Assembly: GCA_025201375.1 (NCBI GenBank)
Contig: JAIWZP010000012.1
Location: 547,852 to 611,851, forward strand
DNA: 64,000 nucleotides
Source of the DNA: Gongronella butleri
Lineage: Eukaryota; Mucoromycota; Mucoromycetes; Mucorales; Cunninghamellaceae
Reading direction: 5' to 3'
Position 1 is the stretch's first letter, and each line of letters starts with the position of its first letter. Positions 43,844-54,952 of the stretch are shown here, in pieces. Both the position numbers and the translations under genes were made by a program. The notes under the pieces were generated by a model. The model ran no database searches and was not told the DNA's origin. It saw only the letters and a list, made by a program, of their open reading frames with translations.

Positions 43844-46800
43844 ATGTCGCTTGCTGGCTATCTATTTGGCAATGTAGACGAGCAAGGTCGATTAGATAGC
43901 GACCTAGACGAGGTAAGCAAGGGGCGAGGCGCGGATGTCGCTTGTTGTACCTTTTTTTTATTTTTATTTTTATTTTTCACCTTGTTTTCTGCATGTAGGA
44001 GTTGAAGCAGAGCTTGCAACACGTCGACGCTGGCGTTTTCTCGCGTATCTTTAATGCTGACACGTTTGGTTTGCGCGGGGATCAAGATGAGGATAGCGAC
44101 AAAGAGGAGGAAGGCCGTGGGGACAATGAAGCGCACGTCGTCCCCATGACCCGGCACGCCGACAATGCCATTGACTTTTCCGATATCAATGAGGCGATTG
44201 CCGACGATGCGCATGCATCCAGGCACCATTTTGTGCATCCGTTGCCGGCCATTCGCGTTGCAGGTCCATCCATGGCGCGTCAGATCCACGAGGACGATGA
44301 TTACGACGAGGACGAGGACGAGGAAATGGCATCGCCCGTGCCTGCTCGCGTTTCAGGCGCCTCCCCAACTTTTGTCAAGCCAGCCGTGTCCGCCATCACG
44401 CCGCCCACGCCCGTCGACCTCGCACGCCTCTTTCCACACTTTGATCCCGACAAGATTCCCCGCTTCTCCGAGTTGTTCATGACGCGCATCAGCCGACGGC
44501 GGAAATTGCAGCCCACCATCACCCCATTGAAGGATGAAGACTGGAATTTTGAATTGGACATGGATCATCAGCAATTGTTCCTGCACCAGCCGTTCAAACG
44601 CCGCAAAATCACAGAGGAAACGCCCACGGCCCCAAAACACGTCGCCACCACCGCCACCACCGACGATTCGCTTCAATTCACCGACAATCACGTCTTTCAT
44701 TCAGTCGTGCTCGACAATTGGGAAAACGATATCCATTGGGACTCTCAAGACGACGCGCCAACCGCCACGTGAGCAAAAAAAAAAAAAATGAAAAATGAAA
44801 AGGGGAAACAATTCAGGCCAATTCACCGTGAAATGAATTAGCGACGATACCATGTTCAAGTTTAACAATCATGACGTCGATGATGGTGGCTGGATGGGTG
44901 CGGTCATCTGGGATGATCACGACATTGGGCGCTTGGATCCCGAAAATGTCAAGGTCATGCTCGATCTCAATGATCCAAATATGCTCTTTGATGCTGAATA
45001 TATGGAAGAAGCACAGCAGTCCCTCTTGCCTGCAAAACACGTCGTCAGGAAGGGAAGGAAACCTAATCCACGACCACCTCCAAAGGTAAGAAAAAAAAAA
45101 AAGAAAAAATCTGTTATGGGCTTGCTTTTGACCTTTTTTTTTTTTTTTTTTTTTTTTTGTAAAATCAGATGCCGTTGGTGTACACGAGCGACCCCAGCTC
45201 GAGAAGCAAGCTGCCAAAGAGCCGATACAACATTTCAAATGATAAGCATTATGACATGAACTTTGCTGTGGTGCGTGTGCGACAGACACATGGCCAATTG
45301 GTGGTCCAACACGCGATTCCTGCGCTCCAATTGCACCGCTCATTGTACAAGACGCGTCTGACCAAGTCCGAGATGCGCTCGTTCCACCGCCCGCACTTCC
45401 GTCTGCCATTGAACACGGACATCAATTTTTCAAAGGTGCGCGTCACCAAAAAGAAGCCGAAAAAGAAGGGATCTTCCGCCACATTATCCGATGACAACCC
45501 CATCCGCTCGACAAAGGACCTCACCCTCAAAGATACCTCCAATTTCGTCCTTTGGGAATACTCTGTAAGGTCCATCTTTTTTTCCTTCTCGAAACAATCT
45601 CATTTGCGTGTTTTTTTTTTTTCAATAGGAGGAGAACCCGCCTATTATTTCCAATGTCGGCATGGGCACATTGATCACCAATTGCTACCGCAAGACCGAC
45701 CCAAAGGACGACCATGTTCCACATGTAAAAAAAGAAAAGAAAAAAAGGAATTAAATGCCGCTTTGTGTCTAATTTCTCTTTTTTTCCTTATTTTTTTTTT
45801 CTTCGTGTAGATGGACCTTGGCGATCCAATGGTGCTTGAAGTGGAGGACACATCGCCATTCATGACATTTGGCAATGTGGAGGCAGGCCAAACGATCCAG
45901 GTCATGTGCAGCAATATGCTACGCGCGCCGCTGTTCCGGCACAAGGTCAAAACAACCGATTTTTTGCTGGTGCGATCGACTTTTCGTGGCCAGTCAAAGT
46001 ACTATTTGCGCGCGATTCCTGCACTGTTTGTCCTTGGTCAGACATACCCGATTCAAGAAGTGCCTGGGCCGCAATCGCGGCGCATTACGACAACGGTGCG
46101 CAATCGACTGCAGATCATTGCTTACCGCCTGATGAAGAAGCATCCGCAGCAGCGGCTCAAGCTTTCCAAGCTCGCATCGCGGTTCCCTGAGTACCAAGAT
46201 ATCCAGGTGCGCCAGCGGCTCAAGGAATTCCTCGAATTTCATCGTCGCAGCAAAGATGGGGGTGGCGGCTATTGGAAAGTACGCCAGACGAGCGACAATG
46301 AACACCGCCAGCCGCCAAATGAAGACGTGCTGCGCCAAATGTGCACACCCGAGATGGTGTGTCTGTACGAGAGCATGGTCGTTGGCGAGCGCCATTTGCA
46401 GGATCTCGGCTACAGCAACATGGATATGACCGAGCCAGACGACATGGCCAATGTCGATCAGGCCAATTCACAGCTCGAGACCGAGCAGCAGCTCGCGCCT
46501 TGGTTTGCCACCCGCAATTTCATCAATGCCTGCCAAGGCAAGGCCATGCTCAAGCTTTCAGGTGACGGCGATCCCACAGGCTGCGGCGAAGGTTTCAGCT
46601 TCATCCGTGTTTCCATGAAGGACATTTTCTTACGCGCTGGCGAGTCAGCAGAGGACAAGCTTGGTAAAAAAAAAAAAAAAAAAAAAACGCGACGCGACAC
46701 GCGGTCTAATCCTATGTTTTCCCCCTTTCTTTGCAGCGGAAATCAAGGCTCGTCCAAAGAGTGCGCATCGCTACAATGTAGCTGAGCAACAACAAGTCTA

Positions 46801-47783
46801 TAAGGAAGAGGTAAACAAGCAAGTTTAAAGCGCACTGGATGTTCCTAGCCTCATGATTCTTTTTTTAATAGATTCAAAGGATATGGGACGCGCAATGGAC
46901 ATCACTTAGTCGCCAAGACGAGCCCGAGTTCATGAACAGCGATACAGGCGATGAGGCCGACGAGAGAGACCTGGATCAGATCAGCAGCCCCATGACCGTG
47001 AGTCTCTTTTGCCGCAATTGACGTTGCTGTCGTGCTCACTTCTGATTTTTTTTTTAAAAAAAAAGCCTGATGTTGACTGGCGCCGACGGTATGATCGGTC
47101 TGCCTCCGAGGGCTTGGACGACGATGATGCTTTCTTTGCGGATAGCTTTGGCTCACAGCTGCCGTCCGCGTACAAGGAGCTGCGCATTACACGATTTATG
47201 CGCCAGCCCGACGGCGAAGTGCAAAAATTCATTGAAATTATCCGTGACCCTGCCGTCATCAAAGCTTATACCTATCAGCGCCAATTGATCATGGAGCATG
47301 CCGCCGAGTAAGTGCTTGTTTTTTTTTTATGATATTTCCCCCAGGAAAACATCATATTGACCTTTGTTTCGCAGGCATGATGGCGTAGACCCATCCAATC
47401 CCAATGGCAGGAGCGAGCAAATGAAGAAACAGACTCAGCAGAGACTTGCGAGGCTACGAAAGGTGTCTGAACGACGACGCCAGCGCCAATTCGCCAAGAC
47501 GGCTGCCCTGGCAGAGAATCCCGTTCTGGGCCTGATTCGAGGCAAGCGTGAAGGGGCAATGGTAATATCACACGACCATCGTCGTCGCTGTTGATCTGTG
47601 CGCTTATTGCTTTTTTTGATTTTCTTTTAGCGCAAATGTGGCAATTGTGGCCAGCTGGGCCACATGAAGACCAACAAGAGCTGCCCCATGTTCTACATTG
47701 TCAATGGCCCGGATGGTACCGGAAACAAAGCCGGCCAGGCTACAGATGCCAATTCAAAGTCGCCCATGCCCTCCAATTTGTAG
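43844..47783 (+). CDS. TAF1: TFIID subunit 1 (TAF1), fungal type
   Basis: About a dozen exons, roughly 1.1 k residues; ATG 43844 ([18 protein letters not shown]), TAG at 47781–47783. The N-terminal TAND-like region is acidic ([13 protein letters not shown]). Next come [20 protein letters not shown] and [12 protein letters not shown]. The DUF3591 core includes [68 protein letters not shown], a winged-helix-like stretch near [20 protein letters not shown], and [20 protein letters not shown]. Near the C-terminus is a CCHC zinc knuckle, [16 protein letters not shown]. No bromodomain is encoded before the stop, as in yeast Taf1. TAF1 scaffolds TFIID and contacts TBP, TAF7 and the Initiator. Confidence 0.95.
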
Positions 47784-48150
47784 TGTAAAGTATCCCCGTC
47801 ATCAATTCCTTTTTTCTTTATTCCCTCATCCCGACACACGTAGTCATTTTCGTCAATATTTCTCCCAAAGAAAAAAAAAACAACAACATAAACTCCTTGT
47901 CTTTTGACGGGCTCCAGGTTTGGCCATGAAATCTAGATTTAATTGAATTACTTTTTTTTTTTTACGCGTTCCACGCTGAATACGTCGCTACATTTAGCAG
48001 TGTACCGCTTGACTTGTAGTGAAAATTTCAAACGTCTAGCTTTAAATGAAGGTTGTTGTGCAATTTGTTCATTTTCTTGCTTGTTCGAGGCTTCTCGACA
48101 AGAATCACGTTTTATTTCTAGTGGACATGGAAGAAGAAAAATTGGCATGG
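47784..48150. other. Convergent 3' intergenic region
   Basis: 367 bp between the TAF1 stop and the stop of the next minus-strand gene. A/T runs only. Confidence 0.5.
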
Positions 48151-48918
48151 CTACAAGACCGTGTAATACACATCCGTAGGCTGAGGTGCAAAGAAATCGT
48201 ACATGCGGTACGACGCGGCGTGGATCAGGAAGCCTGTGTCGCGCGGGCTCGTCGCGTACACGATTGTCCAGAAGAGTGCGCAACGGAAGATCACCATGAC
48301 GATGGTGTCGATCAGGGGACGTTTCAGCAGCGCGACCAATGGCATGCCCAAGAACACGACCGTCTGGATCACCACAAAGCTGCACAATAAAAGAATCAAT
48401 TCCGATCAATGGGGCCCCTTCTTTTTTTTTTATCACTTTTCAAGCTTACGAGACGGTCAGGGCGTCGAATCGATTGGTGTTGCCCCAGAGCAAAGCTGAC
48501 GAGATGGCGAAAGCTTAGGCGGAACCAAAAAGAACAATGAAAAATTAAGGTTGCCTCCCGCTTTTTTTTCTTTTTTTTTTTTTTAAATTTCCTTACCTGG
48601 GTACAAGCTGGCCATACGCTGTTGCGTTTGGGCGAGGCGCTCACACACCGTGTTGTTAAGGGTGCCGTCCATTTTGAATCCGCGCTTGCTGCCGGCCAGC
48701 TCGCACACCGCGACGACAAAGTCAATAGAAAAAAAGGTGACCAACGTCACGACGGCAATGGACAGCAAAACGGGATCGGCGGGCACGAGTGACAGGTGCA
48801 GCAAATGGGACGCGCGTGGCAAAATCTCGGAGATGAACAATTTGCTGCTTGCGACGAGCGGAATAAGCACAAGGTATAGGGCATAGTTGCCAACAATGCA
48901 AAGCGAGTGGTTGCCCAT
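48151..48918 (-). CDS. Small multi-pass membrane protein, unknown
   Basis: Three exons, about 204 residues. ATG at 48918 (MGNHSLCIVGNYALYLVLIP), stop TAG at 48151–48153. Frame is continuous through a short middle exon (AFAISSALLWGNTNRFDALT). Four hydrophobic segments: NYALYLVLIPLVASSKLFI, PVLLSIAVVTLVTFFSIDFV, VVIQTVVFLGMPLVALL and TIVMVIFRCALFWTIVYA. A charged loop (CERLAQTQQRMASLYP) lies between helices two and three. Splice sites and hydropathy support a real gene; no family is recognised. Confidence 0.65.
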
Positions 48919-50087
48919 CGTGTCGTCACAAAAAAAAGATCAAAATATCAAGTAAAAAAAGGAATGCAAAAGAGATTCGAGTTCTCTTGTCGGGAAAAAA
49001 GAACCTTCCTCGGGGATTCACGCGCGCTCTGGTGAGCTGACTACGAATTGGCCTCAAAAAGGGCAAATCATGCAAAAAAAAGACAGACACCTCTATGCAG
49101 CAGCCAACTGTGCTTGACATCCGTACAGTACGCGCCTTTTTTTTTTTTTTTTTTTGTATTTTGCAATGCCTCGCAACTAAAATTTTGTTGCCTGTTTCAG
49201 GCTTCAGATTTGCATATGAGAGTGTCCAGAAGCAAGTATCATAGGCAGAGTTCAATGTCGTGTTTGGACACAATCCAGTCGTGTTTTGTGGTGGCCAATA
49301 CTGAAATTGTAAAAAAAAGTATCTGGAAAAATCAGCTTTTTGTCGTTTCTCGACGTTTATTCTGTGATCCTACATTCCTATAGTATACTGTATTTTTAAA
49401 ATTTGGTGAGGGTGTTGCTGCAAGAGTGAAGCGTGTCTTGTCTCTGTTTGAAAAGAAATTACACTAGTCGCAAGCGCGAGAAAATGCACAAAAACACGAA
49501 TTTCACCTATTTTGAAGTTTATTTACACACAAATACAGTAAAAAAAAAAGCGTCTGATCTGTCAAGTTTCAATCTCAGTAGACAGAAACAGACGCGTGCT
49601 ACAAATCATTTCAAAGCCTACTAAACTTCGAAGGCTATCCTCAACGATTACCAAAATTTTCCTCAACGATCGGCTAATACACTATTTATAAAAACGCGCT
49701 TTGTATAAAAATATAATCAAAAAGCGCTGCTGGGTGGTAGCGACGCGTCGCATTCTGCGGGCAAACAGCTGAGGGCGTAATAAAAGGCGCACGCGCGTCA
49801 GCCAGAGAGTGGGAGATGTAAGAGGGTCGAAACGACGAGCGATTCGAGATTGCCAAATGAGCAAAAATAGACTAAATGCGTTATGGTCCTGACGGTCGTA
49901 GTGTCATTGGTCTGGCTTTTGTGCATGTCAGGCACCCTGGCACATCGTGGACGCATTTTGTCGGTGCATTTGTTGGACGCGCCACCACCCACGCCAAAAA
50001 AAGAAAATGGCGGAGACGGAAGTCTGGACCCGTACGCTTTCCTTCCACAATTGCACACTTTCTTTTTTTTTTTTTCGTTCTTTCACC
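48919..50087. other. Third small repeat-bearing gap
   Basis: Contains a diverged copy of repeat segment C (49475–49605), TACTGTA-type words at about 49121, 49386 and 49531, and a duplicated TCCTCAACGAT near 49637 and 49661. The last 200 bp are the AAA-gene promoter side. No supported gene. Confidence 0.5.
49475..49605 (+). repeat. Dispersed repeat, segment C, copy 2
   Basis: CGAGAAAATGCACAAAAACAC, CTATTTTGAAG, ACAGTAAAA, GCGTCTGATCTGTC and CTCAGTAGACAG parallel 36295–36435. Segments A and B are absent here, so this is a truncated copy. Confidence 0.7.
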
Positions 50088-52038
50088 ATGATCGATCAGG
50101 CTATCTGGGAACAAAAGGTGCTGGAGCGAATTGGCGGCTATAACGACTTGGTTCGTGCTCTTCTTTCGCTTTTTCGCACGTGGGGCACGCGACAACAGCC
50201 TGATCAAGCGACGATCAACAAGATCTTGCTAAAGGGTCGGCCCGGCAGCGGCAAGACCGCCTTGGCCTTGGCTCTGGCTGGTAATAAAGAACGCAAAAGA
50301 GGAAATACGACATAAAATAGCTGTTTATGTGCTCACCTGCTTCTTGTCACAGAGACGTCAGGGCTCCCTTATCATGTTTTGAACGCGACAGACGTTTTTC
50401 AAACAGGTCAGTTGAGGCGTGCCTCTTTCTCCGCCGAATGGCATCTCATTTTCCGCATTTTCCGCATTTTTTACATATTTTTATACAGAGGAGGGCGCGA
50501 CCGAGACGAAACTGCGACAATTCTTCGACAAACCACAGCAGGGTGACAGCATTCTGGTGGTGGACGAAGTGGACATTCTTGCCTGTGCCTTGGACAAGCA
50601 AAAGTCGGGGTTGGACACGCGTATTCTGTCGGTGATGCAATCCTGCATTGACAAGCTCCCGACACACGTGTTCTTGCTCGCCATGACGAACCGCGTCCAT
50701 GCCATTGACGCTTCGTTTTTGCGCTCCGGAAGATTCGATACGTCATTTGAGCTGACAATGACATCAGCCGCCCAAAGACAGCCCGTTTTGGCGCGTCTCT
50801 TGCAAGGTAACGAAAAAAAAAGAGATTGTTGCTTCTTCCTCCCCCCATTATTTCCAGCGTCATTGTGCATTGAAGCTCATTCTGCCATTGACAATCTTCT
50901 AGATCTGCCTTTTAGCTCCTCAGATGATCAGCGGGTCCTAGTGTCACAATTGGCACAGCGCACCCACGGGTTTGAGCCTAGCGACCTACAAAGTCTCTGC
51001 ACTCAAATCGTCTTGGCATTGGTGAAACAGGAGCAGGTGACAGGTGTTGTAAGTGTTTAGTCCCCCGTCCATACGTGAAACGCGCAAATAGGAATGGCAT
51101 GATGTCAGTGGCATCTTTGGCTTTATGGTGATCCCAACTTTATTTCTCAAACAGAAGCCAAATATCACTTGGTCATTATTGGAAACATGTCTGGCTGCGA
51201 CACGTCCAGCGGGCATGCACGCATTCACGACGCCTGTACCCACGGTGCTTTTCAGCGATTTGTTTGGTTTGGACCGCGTCATTCATGACATCAAGGTATA
51301 GAAATGAAAAAAAAGGAATACAGAAAAGCACATGGACTCAAGCATGCCACCGGGGGGGATCATTGACTCGCTTAATTTCTTAGGCCTCTGTGATCACGCC
51401 GTTTGAGCATCCCGAGCGGTACCACGCTTTGGGAATCACGGCACCGCGAGGCATTTTGCTACACGGACCTCCTGGCACGGGCAAGACCATGGTATGCTGC
51501 GCGCTGGCGCGCGAATCAGGCATCAATTACATCTTTGTCGACGTAAGTCCCTCTTTCTATGCTGCGCCCGCCCCAAACCAATTTTTTATTTTCCTCCACA
51601 GAGCACTCAGCTGAGGTCCAAGGTGGTCGGTGAATCAGAAAAAAACATTGCCAACCTGTTTGCCCATGCGCGATCAAATGCTCCATGCATCATCTTCATT
51701 GATCAGGTACCAAATTTCTCTTTTTTTTTCAGCCGTGTTCTCAACTTTTTTTTATATTTTTTAGATTGACATTTTGCTTCCCAAGCGCGGCACTGGCTCA
51801 TCCTCTGAGAACACCAGTGATCGCATTGTCACTGGCTTTTTGACAGGTAGCTTGAGAGTGAAAATGGGGGTTTTCGTGTTTGACGCGCCAACAGGTTCTG
51901 ATTTCACCTTTTTTTTTTCCTATAGAAATGGACGGCTTGTTGACACGGTCTAGTGCAAAAAATGGCGCGCGTCAAATGGACATCATGGTGGTGGCGAGTA
52001 AGTCCATTCTCACGTGATATATGTTTTGCATTTGCTCA

Positions 52039-52088
<50 letters not shown>

Positions 52089-52479
52089 TTAGCCACCAAT
52101 CGGATCAATGTGATGGACGACGCAGTGCTGCGTCCGGGGCGCTTTGACGAGCACATCCACATTGACCTGCCAGATGCCCAGCAGCGCGCAGCCATCTTGC
52201 AGGGCTTTGCAAGCAAGATGCCCCTGGAACTCACGACCGACGATATGGACCACGTTGTGACCAACACGGACGGCTGGACAGGCGCCGACTTTGACAATCT
52301 CTTGCGCGAGGCCGCTATGCAATCGTTACGCGAAGATCGCAATGCTAAAAAGGTAAAAGAGAAAAAAATGGGGGGGGAGGGCACAATTCTGAGTATTTAA
52401 CTTGCCCATTTCTCTTTTTTTTTTCTTCTTCTCATAGATCGCATTTCGTCATTTGTCCATCCCAACAAGAATTAAATAA
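50088..52479 (+). CDS. Tandem AAA+ ATPase, SPATA5L1/AFG2B-like
   Basis: Multi-exon gene; ATG 50088 ([20 protein letters not shown]), stop TAA at 52477–52479. There are two AAA modules and no N-domain. D1: Walker [18 protein letters not shown], Walker [13 protein letters not shown], sensor [10 protein letters not shown], then LRSGRFD. A linker helical subdomain precedes D2: [20 protein letters not shown], Walker [21 protein letters not shown], Walker [17 protein letters not shown], sensor [20 protein letters not shown]. The layout is closest to SPATA5L1/AFG2B, a partner of SPATA5 in pre-60S ribosome maturation; Pex1/Pex6 or NVL were considered but lack this brevity. In D2 the catalytic Walker-B glutamate is glutamine, encoded by CAG at a clean exon end. 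One intron has T45. Confidence 0.8.
52041..52085 (+). repeat. 45-nt poly(T) in AAA-gene intron
   Basis: Uninterrupted T run just upstream of the splice acceptor before ACCAATCGGATC. Confidence 0.9.
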
Positions 52480-52743
52480 TGATACCAGGGCAATTGTCAT
52501 TCAAACAGATAAATAGGGAGAAAAAGAGGTCATTAGGCAATGTGCGCCCTTTTTTTCTGGGTCCATGGCACACCAATTGCCGCACGAGAGAATATTTCGG
52601 ATGAATAATTTCGAACACGCGACGCCAAGGAAGCATACCAGGCCGCCCCCCGTTTGCACTCTCCTTAAAGACGCGAAAAATATTCCGTGTGCCTTATTCT
52701 TCATCCATCCTTTATCAAATCATCTTGAAACGTCTTATTTATA

Positions 52744-54952
52744 ATGGTGTTTCGTCTCAAGAAATCCATCGACGATGACACGACCATCAGCACGTCGACG
52801 GGCGGCGACAATGCACGCCTGTCGCAAGAGTCCAGAAGCGAAATCCACGAGTACAAGACATATCCACAGGCATGGGTTGCCCTTTTCATCCTCATTATTT
52901 TGCGCACGGCGACCACTGTCTTTCAGTACACATTCAGCGTCATCCCGTCGCTGTCAGCCGGTGTTTTTGGCGTCAATCTGACTGCCATCACTTGGCTCGC
53001 AAACATCCAGGGGCTTGTGTATGTTATTATGAGCTTTTTCACAGGATGGATATACGAGAAAATGGGCGTGAAACGATCGGTACGTCGGGCAAAAGCAGAA
53101 ATAGAGAAAAAAATTAGAGCGCAACATGTCCATTGAAGGCACTAGGTTGATGACTTTTTTTCTTTTTATTTCAAACAGCTGCTGATGGCCGGGTTCTTGT
53201 GTTCCGTCGGCGCAGGGATTCGCATCATTGCGATCAAGACATCACCGCCATCGTTTGCCCTGACAATGGTTGGGCAAGTCCTGGGTTCCACCTCATTGCC
53301 GCTTGCGCTTAATATCATGTCCATGGTAAATCACGCGTTTTACCTATTTTACAGAGCCAATTGACTCGTATTCATTTCAGTTTGCCGTGACCTGGTTCAC
53401 GGAAAAGCTGCGCGCCACCGCCGGCATGTTTGTAGGCATGTGGCACTTGCACACAAATGCATCAGCCAGACGCTTTCTCATCCTTTTTTTTTTTATTTCT
53501 CTTTTAGCATCAAATTATGGCGCAATTCTGGTGATGTTCATGGTGCCATCCATCACAAAGACAGCCGAGGACGTTTCAAAAACGGTAAATATTATAAAAT
53601 CGTAGAATTGGGTGAGCGATTGGAAGACTGGGCCACTCAAACACGCCTCAATTTACCATTGTTACGTTTTTCAAAGCTCTACATTACAGCCATCATCGTG
53701 GCCGCATCGTTCATTCTCACCTTTTTCATGCCGACGCAGCCGCGGCACCCGCCATCCGAGTCAGCTCAGCAGGCGCGACCGTCATTCCGAGAGGGTTTGG
53801 TCATGTTGTCAAAGAATCGGTATTTTTGGATGGTGTTCTTGGTGCACGGGCTCAATGTGGGCATGAGCATTGCCTTTGGCACCATCTTCACCCAAGTCAT
53901 TGTGCCCTACGGTTACACGGATATGCAGGCCGGCCAGATCAATGCCATTGGCTTCTTTGCAGGCACCATTGGCTGCTGTAAAAAGCGAATTGCACCAGAA
54001 CAGCCGACCGCGTCGAGCTGATTCTTTCTTTTTTTTTCTTTTTATTCTTTTAGCCATTGCGGGCCCCGTGCTTGACATTACAAAGCAGCACCGTTTGTTG
54101 CTGAAGCTAGCCCCGCCCTTGGTATGCTTCTCGTTTGTTGGATTTTATTTCCTCAGTAAGAAAAAATGAAAAATAATGGATCTGAGCACTCAATTCCGCG
54201 TTTCTCTGGTAGTGCGCTCCGAATCGTATGGCATGCTTCTCTATTTGATCGTGCTCAATCAGTTTGCCACGTCGTTCCTTGTCCCTGTCGCCATGGAGAC
54301 GGGTTGTGAAAGTAAATCGACAGGAAAATCAGAACGCTTTTGAGTGTTTAATCTATTTTTTTTTATTGCAGCGAGCTACCCAGTTGCTGAAGCGACATCC
54401 AGCTCGATTTTGTGGCAAGGGTCGCAAGTGTTTGGATTTCTGATCATGGCGGTGATGGATGTATTGCGCGACGAGCAAGGCGTTCCTAAAAACAATATGC
54501 AACACGCGCTCCTGCTGCTCATGATCGTGTCCGGCGTCATGATGGTGATTGCCTTTGGTTTCCAGGGCCAGATGCGTCGGTCCGACGCGGCCGCAGCCAC
54601 GGTCTTGCAACCGTGCTTTGACAAAACGACAGATGAAGAGGAAAAAAAGGTCCAGCAGCCTGCAGCCAATTCAATGCTGCGACTCTCCATACACGGACAC
54701 GTGCGCCGTCCGTCTTCCAAGCAGCAGCAGCAGCAGCAGCAGCATGAGCAGCAGCCACCAGTACATGAGGAAGACGTTGCGCTCGCTGTTCATGGACAAA
54801 AGGCAAAAACATCGCCCGTCGCTGCCACACAGACAGTCGCGCTGCTCAATTCACACCAAGAACACCTTGCAGAAGAAAGTGCGTCCAGCGTGCCATTGAT
54901 GCACCCACGTGTCCAGGGAATCAAGCTATCCGATCGTCGTGTGTCTCAATAA
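52744..54952 (+). CDS. MFS transporter, SLC49 (FLVCR/MFSD7)-like
   Basis: Multi-exon; ATG 52744 (MVFRLKKSIDDDTT), stop at 54952. Twelve membrane helices are expected. Recognisable parts are ALFILIILRTATTVFQYTFS, the loop GWIYEKMGVKRSLLMAGFL (MFS motif A-like), WFTEKLRATAGMFVASNYG (the WF.E..RA.A signature of SLC49 proteins) and ASSSILWQGSQVFGFLIMAV preceded by CETSYPVAEAT, typical of FLVCR/MFSD7. Animal members export heme or move choline or other small organic cations; substrate here is open. The cytosolic C-tail of about 130 residues is Gln-rich (a seven-Gln run) and Ser-rich. It follows the AAA gene with 264 bp between. Confidence 0.8.

Noticed and set aside
50008..50090. Upstream ATG (MAETEVWT) as start of the AAA gene
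   Set aside because: Splicing from its GTACGC donor does not join in frame with AIWEQK; ATG 50088 reads straight through.
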